DNA from: Tomocerus qinae
Lineage: Eukaryota > Arthropoda > Collembola > Entomobryomorpha > Tomoceridae
Direction of reading: 5' to 3'
DNA length: 64,000 nucleotides
Assembly: GCA_020055645.1 (NCBI GenBank)
Contig: CM034550.1
Location: 13,157,001-13,221,000 of the forward strand
Numbering within the stretch: the first letter of the stretch is position 1; every line of letters starts with the position of its first letter. A model generated the notes under the pieces. The model was not told the origin of the DNA. It searched no databases and saw nothing but the letters and a program-made list of their open reading frames with translations. Made by a program: the position numbers and the translations under genes. Of this stretch, positions 24,081 through 35,356 are shown one piece after another.

Positions 24081-24363
24081 ACCATTAGAGGAATCTTGAG
24101 TTCAAATAGTATTATAGATTTTAATTTTCTCAGCTTGTTCACATTTTTGTCACCTTGAAAATCAGACGAAATGTTGCTACGTAACATCTGATATCCTATT
24201 TGCCATAAATTCTGATGAAAATGGTTTATTTGCTACTGTCCATCAATAGATTTGTGAACATTGCACGATATTTTGTGCATCAGGATATAAAAACCACTTT
24301 AGTTATGTCTTTATATTATTTCTAACCGAATTTGCATAATAAGCATCGTACTGAAAGGTGAAA

Positions 24364-25281
24364 ATGGCGAACAATGTAGTACAGGGTATTTTACAGCTGA
24401 TAGCAATGGCAAGCTGCGTCTATGGAGTCTATGCGATCTACGGATTGAGTTCCAATACGATCTCCTTGATTTACAATGCATTATGGTTCATACTTGGATT
24501 CTTTTCTAATTTCACTGGACTGGGATCAATTTTATTGCATTATCTAGGTAGTGAAGATTCTCAAGATGGCAGTGTCCGAATGCTTACATATCACTACTTA
24601 TTTTCATGGTTTGCTGTCGTTATTGGCTATCCGTCTCTTGTTACTCAGTTTTGGCTCTCTTACTACCCAACCCCACTGGCCCATGTATGTACTATACAAT
24701 ACTGTTCAATGTATATTATAGCGCTCGTTTTCAAATTTTTTATTTTCTCTGCACATTTTCTCTTTTTTTACAAATATTTTTTCGTAACAGGTACTAGTTG
24801 CACTTTCTGTAATTCCGATGGTGGCTTGGTAAACACAATTTCAAAAGATTGACTGATAAAATGCATTTTTCAAGGTTTTTTATGCATAATTGATTGAATA
24901 ATTCAGGGCAGGACAAAATAATGTAATTATCATCGCTACAACTCAAGCAGTAACAGGCATTGCGATATTTGCTCACTTGTACATCTGCTACTTGACCCAA
25001 AATATCTACGGCATGATTGGAGCAGCTGTTATGATTTTCATCATTGTAAGATTGTAAATAATAGAATGGATATTTCTAAATGATATTTCAGGTAAATAAT
25101 TATTCATTTCTGATTTGGCAAATAGGTTTCCTTATCTATACCCACTCGCCACAATTTGTTAGGGATTTCTTCCAAAGAAGCCTTTGTTGTCGGATTGGCT
25201 TCAGCTTCCTATATCTTCTCCTTGGCAGTCTCGCACATGGTTCATAATCCCACAATTGTTAAATCTCTAATACCTTACTGA
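24364..25281 (+). CDS. Small multi-pass membrane protein, family not recognised
   Basis: Four exons join in phase: 24364-24684, 24791-24828, 24907-25045 and 25126-25281, giving 217 residues. About six or seven hydrophobic segments cover most of the protein: about 8-28, 36-62, 78-100, 106-118, 125-147, 150-170 and 184-205. There is no signal peptide beyond the first helix. I recognise no domain or catalytic motif. Exons have good GT-AG borders (GTATGT, GTAAAC, GTAAGA donors) and the frame is kept through a 38-base exon, so this is a real gene and not a chance frame. It sits between two foldback elements. It could belong to an arthropod-specific membrane family; a transporter or receptor role cannot be claimed. 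Confidence 0.8.
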
Positions 25282-25584
25282 TGGGTACTCAAATTGTAGT
25301 ATTTCACATTATCACACATAGTGAATGCATTTAAATTCTAAATTATAATTTCAACTGATGACATTTTGCAAAAATTGTGATTTTTGATATTTACACATAT
25401 TGCTGATACATTGCTATATTGGCATAAAATATAACATGATGTACCACTACCAACCAATACTACAAACTTCTATGATTTTTTTATAATTAAGTAGAACTCC
25501 GTCATACATTGATATCCTTCCTAGATAATACATTCATACAGCTTAGAGTGTAAATACATTAAGGAGGCTCATCACGGAAGCCTT

Positions 25585-25990
25585 CATAGCAACCGGGCCT
25601 ATCTAAATGCATGTTAAAAAATGTTTTACATCGGCTACTATTTCTTCCGGAGGATCAGTCTGATTTTTATGGGATCTACATTTATGGAACCGTGGACTAT
25701 CCAGGAACAAAAGGTGGCTTTCGGAATTTTGATATAGTTGTTTTAAATGCATTTAAAAAATCAAATTCCCAAAATAAATGAGTCATTTTTAGTTTTTCAT
25801 AAAACGTTGATGTTTTTGGTCCATTTAAAGCAACTATATCAACATTCCGAAAGCCACCTTTTGTTCCTTGATAGTCCACGGTTCCAAAAATGTAGGTCTC
25901 ATAAAAATCGGACTGATCCTCCGGGAGAAATAATAGCCGATGTAAAACATTTTTTAACATGCATTTTGATACTCCCTTGTGGTTGCTATG
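25585..25990. mobile_element. Large foldback element, 406 bp, with open frames in both arms
   Basis: The left arm (25585 to about 25755) and right arm (about 25820-25990) are inverted copies of about 170 bases, roughly 90% identical by eye, around a loop of about 65 bases. Both outer ends read CATAGCAACC when read inward. Each arm carries an open frame starting MLKNVLHRLLFLPEDQSDFY: on the plus strand at 25611-25781 (56 codons) and on the minus strand from the right arm inward, ending at 25697. Frames of both arms contain GTVDY and GTKGGFRN. The origin could be a MITE, or two head-to-head copies of a gene fragment. No target-site duplication is obvious. Confidence 0.85.
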
Positions 25991-26090
25991 CAGGTGTGAA
26001 CTAAAACCTTAACCAATTTAGACTAATTTAGACGAATTTTGACAAATTTAGATGAATTAGAATTATAACATTAGAATTCTAAGATTTAAT

Positions 26091-26318
26091 TCTAACAAAA
26101 ACTAACAAAAACTAACAAAAACTAACAAAAACTAACAAAAACTAACAAAAACTAACAAAAACTAACAAAAACTAACAAAAACTAACAAAAACTAACAAAA
26201 ACTAACAAAAACTAACAAAAACTAACAAAAACTAACAAAAACTAACAAAAACTAACAAAAACTAACAAAAACTAACAAAAACTAACAAAAACTAACAAAA
26301 GCTAACAAAAACTAACAA
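26091..26318 (+). repeat. 10-bp tandem array, unit ACTAACAAAA, about 22 copies
   Basis: Copies are almost perfect from 26101 to 26318; the only clear variant is GCTAACAAAA at about 26301. The array is preceded by a TTCTAACAAAA transition and by looser repeats around AATTTAGA. It is a simple minisatellite with no coding capacity on either strand. Confidence 0.98.
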
Positions 26319-27376
26319 GTTCTTCATTTTTATAGAATAGAGTTGGATGAATCTTTTAAAAAAATTTAATGTATGGATGTAGGATCAGTGATCTCAGATC
26401 TTTAAGGAATATTCTAAACGTTAATGGGAAATGTGATATTCGGATGAATCTAACCATAACTAGAAGCCCGTACTTTAAGTGAAAATAATAAGATGCGGCA
26501 TTTGCTTGGCATTAGTTATAGGTATTCTAATTTCTTAGAGGACGAAAGACATTCAGTGACAAGATCACTTTTACTATTTAAAATATCTGCGTGTGGCAGT
26601 GACTAAGTTTAATTCTGGTTGTTCCGATTCCACTCATCGAATATCCGAATTCTTTTGTCTCGTTCAAAGAAGTTAATTTCTCAGACTGTGAAGTGAATGA
26701 GTCTGAGTCTAGTCTAGGCGAGAGTAGACTAGACGTCGTCCTTTGTCTGAAACACTAGAGCTATGACACTATTACTACAAATGTACTGCTCTACCTACTT
26801 ACTTAACAATGACTTAATGCTCACGTATAGAACTCTCTGAGTGCAATAGGTCTATATGGTAGATGTGCATGCATTAGAAACACTATAGACTATTTGTAGA
26901 CCGGTTTACTACACTGCAGCATGCAAAACTTAGAATAATGCAAAAAGAAAGACTTGATGGTTTACATTTCCTTCCTTCTCCTCTATTTATTGTTGGAAAT
27001 CTAAAAATAACTACTGAATGCATCACATTCGTCGAATTTCACAGAGTAAACATTTAGTGCGAAAATTAATTTAGTTAAGCTACTTATGGCAATCTATACA
27101 TTGAACGGAGAATAAAATAAGAGACAGAAGATCGACATCACAGCAATTTAGCATTACAACAAGCTATCAATCCCAAATCATTATATGTACTTGTCATTCT
27201 AAATGTCACAACTTTACAGATTTATTGCCTAATGTACCCCAATTCATTAGTACTGAAATTATTAAGTCCAAATTTTTAGATTTTATTGGATACTAAAAGT
27301 AACGACAATAAAAATCGGGGGCGCGGCTACTACTTCATTAACGCAGTCAGCCTACAACATAAGTATTTAAGCTGGA

Positions 27377-27566
27377 GAATGAAATTGGATGAAATTAGAT
27401 GAAATCGGATGAAATTTGATGAAATCGGATGAAATTAGATGAAATTGGATGAAATTTGATGAAATCGGATGAAATTTGATGAAATCGGATGAAATTAGAT
27501 GAAATCGGATGAAATTTGATGAAATCGGATGAAATTTGATGAAATCGGATGAAATGTGATGAAATT
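27377..27566 (+). repeat. 10-bp tandem array, unit GATGAAATYN, about 18 copies
   Basis: Blocks of GAAATTGGAT, GAAATTAGAT, GAAATCGGAT and GAAATTTGAT run from 27381 to 27560. GAAATCGGAT and GAAATTTGAT alternate often, giving a higher-order 20-bp unit. Because 10 is not a multiple of 3, minus-strand frames cycle through repetitive peptides (such as SSDFIKFHPI); these are artefacts of the array and not genes. Confidence 0.97.
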
Positions 27567-29096
27567 CTGTTGCTAACCAGTTTTTGGAGATACAAGAACA
27601 TTGCAATTGCATATGTACAAGAAATCATTTAATATAGATGCATCATTATGTAAGGTAGTGAATAATGAGGTGTATAAATATGTCATATCAGTCATATGGT
27701 ATCTGTTAGAATTAAGTTAATAAAATTAATTTCTAAAATTATATTGTTAACCATGCTATAAGTTAAACAATAATATGTTTAGTTTCCATAATGTCAGGTT
27801 TTAAGCAACTCTGTCATAAAGAATTTTATTTAGCGTATTATAATATTAGCTAGGAATGTTTTACAATCCGAATGATGCTCCTTCCATCATATATTGAGAC
27901 AACAGATGCTAGATGGTCCTTGTAAGATTAATCTATTTTTAGTTTTACACACATATCGGTATTATTTTGCTTGGTATGATATAGACATAGGCATGTAATA
28001 TGCATGTGAAAGAACTCTTATTATTATTAGTCAAATCGTTGATCTTTCCCTGTTGGATGATATTATTCTCTCCGTAACGTAGTAGCATTTTTGCTTTTTG
28101 CATGCTTTAGATTTTACTACACCAACGATTTGGCTATATAGACAGTCTTGAGAATATTATACTGATTATATAGTTTGCACATGTCCTTCTGTGTATTTGC
28201 ATTACAACCGCTAAAATATATAGTGCCAGGATAATACTAGAGCTTTACTGTTCTTCTGTGTTCTACTAAACTTCACATAGATCCAAATAAAGCCCCATAC
28301 ATCGGAGTACGCACGTCAAGTCACAAGAACCACAAGTCTGCAACTGTATAGGAATAGAAATTACAAACTACACGGCATGGAAAACACATTTTCAGTTTGC
28401 CAACATCACTAGGCCGATCACTTCCTCTGCTTTATTGTAAACTCAGCATCCAGTGTCAACTTACAAATGGTAATTTAAATTTTTTTAAACCTCTCCCAAG
28501 TTTTAATATCAATTCGCCAAACTTTTCCAGTGACAAGTACTAATCTACGCAGACAGATAATTTAGTGTCACGTAGTAGACTAGCTTGCATAAAAATTGCG
28601 AAGAAGTTGAGCAGAATTATTTGCAATTATATTTTATAGACATATTATTATCCCAGCTATAGTTAAGATCTTTCTGTATACATTATAATCTTATGAACTG
28701 TAATATGTAAACTAAAGCTATACTGTAATTACTTTTTGGTGTGACAAAAATTCAGATGACAGATGCAGAAAAAGAAAACAGACAGATCTAGATCTGACGA
28801 TGTTATTGATGTAAGAAGGAGAGTCATTCAACTTGAGCTACTTGCTTCTGCGAAATAGTTTTAAGTTTTAACCGAATGAAACAATCTCTCATCCATTTCA
28901 TTACATCTTGAGCCGAACGCAAGATAACATTGAAAACAAGGAGTCGTGTGCCAGTTCAATTAAACAGCCATTTTCAGCACACATTTGTTGGATTACTAGA
29001 TATACTCTTCGAGGTCGTAGCGATTGAAGAAAATCCATCGATCGCATTCTCATCTACAGCGCTATAAAGTTTATTACCACTCACTAAAGAATTAAT

Positions 29097-31802
29097 ATGG
29101 GAGGATTGCCACAACAAGAAGGTGAAGAAAAGGAGGACAAAGCCGAAAATGTGGAAGAAACGAAAAAACCGGAATCTAAAGTTATCATCAAGAAAAGTGT
29201 CACAGTTGTAGAACGACAATCGAGGTAATTTTGAAGACAAATTATATTCTTCATAATGTGACCCTAAATGTTGATATTGGTTTTTAGTGCATTTGGTTTG
29301 AAAGAAGCAGTACTTTTATCAGTGTTTGAAATTAATTACTGTTTTTTTTCTGGGTAGTCCGGAGAGCAATGATGGAGAGGAGTATCTACAATCTGCAGAG
29401 GAAGATTTGGATAATGAAGTTTCTGAAGAAGAGTGTAATGTTGGGGAAAACGAGTCTAGTGCAAGTTCTAATGGAGAAGTTAATGAAATAAGATCGGGAT
29501 CAGGCTCGGCAAACGGAGTTGTCAGTCCATCCCAAAAAAATCGACAGCGAACAATTTCCGCTAGTTCGTCTTTGAGTAAAAAAATTCGTGATCCAATTCT
29601 ACGGACGTTGACCAGAACTATTTACACAGCAGGTCGTCCGCCTTGGTATGATCCAGCAGGAGTTGCTGGAGTGCAACCATGTGTCATCGGTAATTCCATA
29701 GTTTTATATCTTAAAACGTATGTGATGACGCTAATGATGTGAGATACATGATAAACAATTTTATCTTTGGACACAAAAGTTGTAAATACTTCCACTCACA
29801 TAAAAATTGGCAACTTTTAACATTAATTAAAATTGCATTTTTAATTTTGTTTTGATAAGACTTTATCACTAACTGTTTATTTATTGGATTACAGGGATAA
29901 GCGGAGGATCGGCTAGCGGCAAGACTACAGTTGCTGATAAAATTATCAAAGCTCTTAACATCCCGTGGGTGACTCGTTTGTCCATGGACTGCTTTTATAA
30001 GGTCAGCTACTGTAAAATAAATATCCTGTGTGACCAATGATCATGTTTAATCATTATAATCTCAATCAATATATTCTTGGAATGAATATTTTAATCTCAT
30101 GTACTTCAGGTTCTAAATAAAGAACAACATCAGAGAGCTGCTATGGATGAATACAATTTTGATCATCCTGATGCATTTGATTTCGATTTGCTTATCGATA
30201 CAATAAAACGTTTGAGAGAAGGAAAAAAAGTAGAAGTTCCCGTTTACAATTTCGTGACCCATAGCAGAGAGGTGAATGCCAAAACGATGTATGGCGCTAA
30301 TGTCATCATTTTTGAAGGAATTATGACTTTCCACAATGCAGAGGTTATGAAGGTAAGAAAAACGAATATTTAGAGAAAAATGCCACTTGCCCTACAGACC
30401 TAGTCAGCCTGGAGAAAAGTCAATAGTAAATATCGATTTTATTACGTGCGTTAAATGTTCCGTGTTGGGATTTCGTATAGCTGCTGGATGTTAAAGTTTT
30501 CGTGGATACGGACGCAGACACAAGACTGGCTCGGCGACTAAAGCGCGATATTTCCGAGAGAGGTAGAGGACTGGAAAGTGTCTTAAAGCAATACAATCAG
30601 TTTGTCAAGCCGGCCTTTGATGTATACATTGCCCCACAAGTAGGCTGTGATTTAATTTATTGAAACATAATGTAATTACCTTCTATGACTGAACTCATGA
30701 TCTAATTAAAATGGAAATTACTCTTTTCAGATGGCATGGGCTGACATAATTGTTCCAAGAGGAGGTGACAATGAAGTTGCAATCAATCTCATCGTCCAGC
30801 ATGTCCTTAGCCAACTTGCTGCTGTTAGTTTGAATACCTACTTTGAACTATTTATGGCAAAAAAAATTCTGTACTAGTGTAAAATCATCTAAAATTTTTA
30901 AAAAAATTATTAATTTTATAGCGGGGACTGAAAGTAAGAGAAAAGTTAGTCGATAGCTGGCCTAAAGAACTTCTGGAGTGTCAAAAAGATCCAGACTCTC
31001 TTTTTGTCTTACCTTCCACGAGACAAATACTCGGCCTCCATACTTTCATCCGGTCAATGGACACTCCTCGGGATGAATTTATTTTTTATTCAAAGAGACT
31101 TATTCGGCTAGTAATTGAATACGCGCTAAGTCTCTTACCATTCAGGGTGAGTTAATTTAAACTTATTCTATTACGGTAGGGAATGATACTAATACTAAAA
31201 TGCAATCTATTTATGATGTTACAGGATGTTGTAGTTGAGACACCACAAAATGTGCTTTACAAGGGAAAAAGAGCAAGTGTGAGTAAAATATGCGGAGTGA
31301 GCATTCTCAGAGCTGGTGAAACTATGGAACAAGCTCTTAATGATGTCTGTAAGAATATTCGCATTGGAAAAATTCTTATTCAGACAAATACCGAAACCGG
31401 AGAACCTGAAGTAATTAAATCTTAATTAAAATTGGTTCTGAATAATTTATAATTTGTTTTAACCCAATGAAAATGTGTTACTAGCTCTACTACTTGCGAC
31501 TTCCTAGAGATATAGCAGACTACCATATTATTTTAATGGATGCTACAGTGGCAACAGGAGCAGCGAGTATGATGGCCATAAGAATCCTGCTAGATCATGA
31601 TGTTCCCGAAGAAAATATAATGCTGCTTTCGCTACTTATGGCACAGTCTGGCGTACATAGTATTGCTTACGCATTCCCAAAGATAAAAATTATAACGACT
31701 GCAGTCGATCCAGAGATAAACGACAAGTTCCATGTCATGCCAGGCATTGGTAATTTCGGAGATAGGTACTTTGGTACGGAGCCTACGGACTTTTACTGCT
31801 AA
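29097..31802 (+). CDS. UCKL1: Uridine-cytidine kinase-like 1 with C-terminal UPRT-like domain
   Basis: Nine exons join in phase: 29097-29224, 29358-29689, 29895-30001, 30110-30352, 30481-30639, 30731-30823, 30922-31146, 31225-31410 and 31485-31802, giving 596 residues, close to but longer than human UCKL1. An acidic, Ser-rich head of about 110 residues precedes [16 protein letters not shown]. The kinase P-loop is GGSASGKTT at 157-165 (Lys163), followed by [16 protein letters not shown] and [12 protein letters not shown], all typical of uridine kinases. The C-terminal half resembles uracil phosphoribosyltransferase, with [10 protein letters not shown] and the MDATVATGA loop at about 509-517. 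The kinase phosphorylates uridine and cytidine for pyrimidine salvage; the UPRT-like part is thought to be inactive or regulatory in animals. All motifs are intact. The gene converges with the phospholipase gene. Confidence 0.95.
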
Positions 31803-32093
31803 AATGGATCAAAAGACATCACAAAAATTATCTAGAGTGAAAAGGATCTATCTTCCACAAGGGAATGAGTGATGACAATGACATAATATGTACGTTTATT
31901 GTTTGTATTTACTTTTTCATGGCTTCAACACTATTCTGCATTCTGTTATTGTTTACGCATTGTTTGATACTAAATTAATCTCATCTGTAACCCTAAATTG
32001 TTTGTAAGTCAATTCTCGGTGATTTCTATTCAGACTAAACATTATGCTTTGTGTAAATATTGACAAATACTATATTGACAAATATAGAACTGA

Positions 32094-32107
32094 AATAAAG
32101 GAATAAA
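32094..32107 (+). promoter_or_regulatory. Putative poly(A) signals of UCKL1
   Basis: Two AATAAA hexamers (32094-32099 and 32102-32107), about 290 bases past the stop codon. Confidence 0.55.
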
Positions 32108-32262
32108 TTATTTCAACCTTTTCGTGGCAGGTAATACTTCCATCACAATTTTTTGAGGAACTGCCATTTCATCTACATTACGAATATGAAATATTATTGG
32201 TCTATCAATCTCCCAAAATGAATGGCATTCTGTCATATAATTTTTAAGTGTAAGAAATTGAT

Positions 32263-32272
32263 TTTATTTATT
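32263..32272 (-). promoter_or_regulatory. Putative poly(A) signals of the phospholipase A2 gene
   Basis: Two overlapping AATAAA hexamers on the minus strand, about 230 bases past the stop codon at 32500. Confidence 0.5.
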
Positions 32273-32499
32273 CCTTCTTTACAAGTATATTAAACTATAA
32301 CTGGAAACTTATTATTAAGGCAATATCACAGACAATGCGTATAAATATTATACGTCAAGTTCAAAAGCTTAGCTTTGCAATAGCGTTTTAATTTATTAAA
32401 GAAATAAGAAGTAGGTACTAATTGACTACGGAAGAGATTCAATCGTAAGAATTGAAAAAGTAAATAAATTGTAAAATACGTTTTTGAAGATCGCTTCTT

Positions 32500-35356
32500 T
32501 TAGAATTCTTTGCGAACTTCTCTCTCGACTAACTTGCGATCTTCCGAATCTTCATTTCCAGGAAGTACATCATCTACACATTGAACCCGTAATACATTGA
32601 AGTAAAATGTACCCATAGCTTCTGCAGTTGGATTCCCTTGTTTCTTCAAACAGTTGTAAAAATAATCATCACAGTCACAATGCGATCTAAACCAAACAAT
32701 ACTCAAGTTAGGAAATAATCTTATCTGTGACACGAAAATCATACCCCATCCTGAAAATATAATCTCTTAAGAAAAATTAAATTACTTTGTGTAAAAGGAC
32801 CAGTTTACTAATCCGTAGCGATTCCTAAAAGCCATCACTTTAGTTGGACATAAATCATGAGCTCTGCAACATTTGTCCACTTCCCTTTCTCGGCCTAAGT
32901 CATCATAGTCTTTTGCTATGTCTCCAGTCCCGCACCATTTCGTTCCTAAACATCAAAAATTAATACATTAAAACCTTATCATTTTAAACTGTTCCAAAAA
33001 ATGAATTTGGTTGATTTTCTGAAAACTAATTCCTAGACCTTTGCATGCGTTAACAAAAATATTTAAAAATTCTACTCAATCCGAAAATTGAACGAAGATG
33101 GAAATTGAATTGTATAAAGGGAGTAAGGATTTCCTATGAATATTATTAATCATGGTTTAATGCATAAGAATCTGGCTTTAATGTTTGCGACATAAGCATA
33201 CAGCTGTATTAGCTTCATCATAACAATTAAAACGCTAATTATGAACGACCGTGGCATATGAGGTCACAAGTTTCATTTGCACACAATGCAAAGGAACACA
33301 GGATAACAAATCTAGATTCTGCAATTCTCATAACATGCAATGTGTTTATACTCTGTATCATGTTTACCCCTACAGAACAGAATTAGATAGGGAAATACGT
33401 TTGAATGATAGATATTACATTAGAGACTAATACAGACAGGTGCATAAAAGTGTTTGTAGGTCAATAAAACCAAAAGGGAATCTGTACTACGGAGTTCAAT
33501 GGTACTGCATAAGATATTTGCTATTACCTGAATAAACACTTCTTATTCATCCCAGTTAACACGCGTGTAACTTATTGTTATTGATATATTTACCTTTACA
33601 CTACAATAAAATTGATTTCCATAAGGTACTTGTACTTACATTCTAATTATTGCATAATATTTTCCTGCTTTCATGGCTATAGAAAACAATGCTGCAAAAT
33701 AAAAACCTAGTAGGGAAGGTATCATAAGCTCAGAAATATAAATAATAATAACTACTAATTACACTAACAATTAGGAACTTAAAATGTATAGAGGAATTTT
33801 AGGACGAGGGACAAGTTTGTTGCTATACCTGGTAAAATCCCTGAAACAATAGAAAAGACATTGACTCTCTTTTCTGCCAATAGCGCCGCGACGGGATTTG
33901 TTGTTGTTTGAGTCTCAGCCTTTTCGGCGTCTGAAATGTCTAAATCTTTGCAAGAAGTGATTATGGATACCATTGTATGAAAAGGGGCTTTCTGAATGAG
34001 TTTATTCTCTTTCTCGAGCATTTTCAGAACATCCTGGGCTTCTTCAGGTTTGCTAAGAAATTAAATTAGCAAATCATTCCAGATTGCAAAAATTGCAAAA
34101 TTCCATTACGTAATAATAATGAGCAAAAAGATTTGTGAATAGATGAAGGATAATCGACTTACTTGACTTCTAATATTCTGCATCTAGTCACTCTTAAAAC
34201 GTCTGATTTTTCTAGACCTTCAATTGACTTTTTCTCAGAAAAAATAGCAGCAATTGCTTGATCATCGTGGTAGACAATTTCGGATGGAACATTCTCACTT
34301 AAAGAATTATTCGTTATTATGTTTTTCAAGATAGCTTCTGCTGTTCGAGCTTCCTCTTCACGGTCTACGGCATTTGTAGCGTCAGCACTTTTTGCTCCTC
34401 TTCCTCGTCCAAAAAGAAGAAATAGATTTCTTTTGTCCCTACTATTTTCTCTATTAGAAATTAAATCAAATTTTTTAGATTTCATATTTCTTCCAATAAG
34501 AATCAACTTGAGATTCATTTCATACTCAAGAGAAATTAACTCCTCCAAGTTGATGTATAGAATTTCCACATGAATTTAACATTAGTGTGTGCTACTTTGT
34601 CCCTCACTTGCCTAAGGTAAAATTACGATTTTATTTTGTGTAATTTAATAGTGCTGGAAAACACTTTCAACCAAAAAGGACTAGAAAAAAATTTCAGGTA
34701 TTTCGCAAGCAAATATTTTAAGCAACTAAATGTGCAATAAATAATCATTTTTAATTTAGTAATATTGGGTTAGAATTTAGAATATTGAAAACAATTTCCT
34801 TGAGTAATGCGTTAAAGGTTAATTACCAAGATTTAGAAAATTGAAACGTATTTAGTACTAAAGGAATACAGAATTCATTTTATTGTTTGTTTGCTATTAG
34901 TAAGTATTTGTCCAACATTGCAGAAAAGCTACTAGAACTATTTTTCCAGAAATTTTCCCATATTTTATCTTATCTAACGAATGTGGGAAGAATTTTTGAT
35001 TTTTTTCTCAAAATTTTTGTAATTAAAGCCGAAATCTTTACATTAAAAACGTCAAAGTCCAAGCAGTAATTTCTATTTAGTATTAATGATGAAACAAAAG
35101 TTAACCTTGATGAATTGAGATTTTCATTGTCTATGGATTGAGATTCCACAAGTTGGCTAAAGGTAGGTCGTCCAGCACGCAATAAGGAGTGACTCTCATG
35201 GTAGAAATTTTGAGAATTTTCCGATGGATTTTCCTGTATGAAATCCTCTGCTGTGTTTTTGCCAATGCAAATGATAGAAAGGAGTATGCAGAGTATTGTC
35301 GTTTTCGCAAACGGACTGCATTGATTTGTACTGTAATTGTAACTTTTCATTTTCAT
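32500..35356 (-). CDS. Secreted phospholipase A2, group III-like, with long N-terminal region
   Basis: Five minus-strand exons join in phase: 35356-35106, 34450-34163, 34052-33829, 32945-32786 and 32686-32500, giving 369 residues. A signal peptide is seen at about 1-36 (a basic start, then ILCILLSIICIG). A region of about 215 residues rich in Glu, Lys and Asn follows, with no known domain, then GILPGTKWCGTGD, the calcium loop (Trp258-Gly262). The catalytic stretch is DKCCRAHDLC with His284 and Asp285, followed by SHCDCDDYFYNCL. Such enzymes cut the sn-2 acyl chain of phospholipids outside the cell, in digestion, lipid signalling or immunity. Nothing marks this copy as a venom component. The long insert before the catalytic domain may be a propeptide. 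The second exon's acceptor (TTTCTAATAG) was picked because only it gives a phase that stays open; this is the least certain junction. Confidence 0.85.

Larger units (their letters stand above)
23221..24363. other. Intergenic region between paralog 2 and the small membrane gene
   Basis: Holds the 3' untranslated region of paralog 2, with AATAAA at 23825-23830, then a 200-bp foldback element (annotated separately) and the probable promoter of the next gene. No coding sequence is seen. Confidence 0.6.
25282..29096. other. Repeat-rich intergenic region
   Basis: About 3.8 kb holding a 406-bp foldback element and two arrays of 10-bp repeats, each annotated separately. The rest is AT-rich with no coding signature. 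The right end should hold the promoter of the uridine-cytidine kinase-like gene. Confidence 0.65.
31803..32499. other. Convergent 3' region of UCKL1 and the phospholipase gene
   Basis: About 700 bases between two facing stop codons. Two overlapping plus-strand poly(A) signals lie at 32094-32107 and two minus-strand ones at 32263-32272, so the transcripts probably do not overlap. No coding sequence is seen. Confidence 0.65.

Noticed and set aside
25697-25960. Minus-strand frame of 87 codons as a stand-alone gene
   Set aside because: It runs through the loop of a foldback element and into the opposite arm, so it is treated as part of that element; kept as a finding because both arms share the frame.
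27367-27628. Minus-strand frames of 77-81 codons with SSDFIKFHPI-type repeats
   Set aside because: They are translations of the 10-bp tandem array; two frames at once give the same repetitive peptide, and there is no upstream or downstream exon.
34451-34569. Longer second exon for the phospholipase gene, starting near 34569
   Set aside because: The frame is closed by a stop just upstream, begins with a non-ATG codon, and no acceptor there gives the phase required by the first exon; the acceptor before 34450 does.
34319-34573. Plus-strand frame of 84 codons
   Set aside because: Antisense shadow of the second phospholipase exon.
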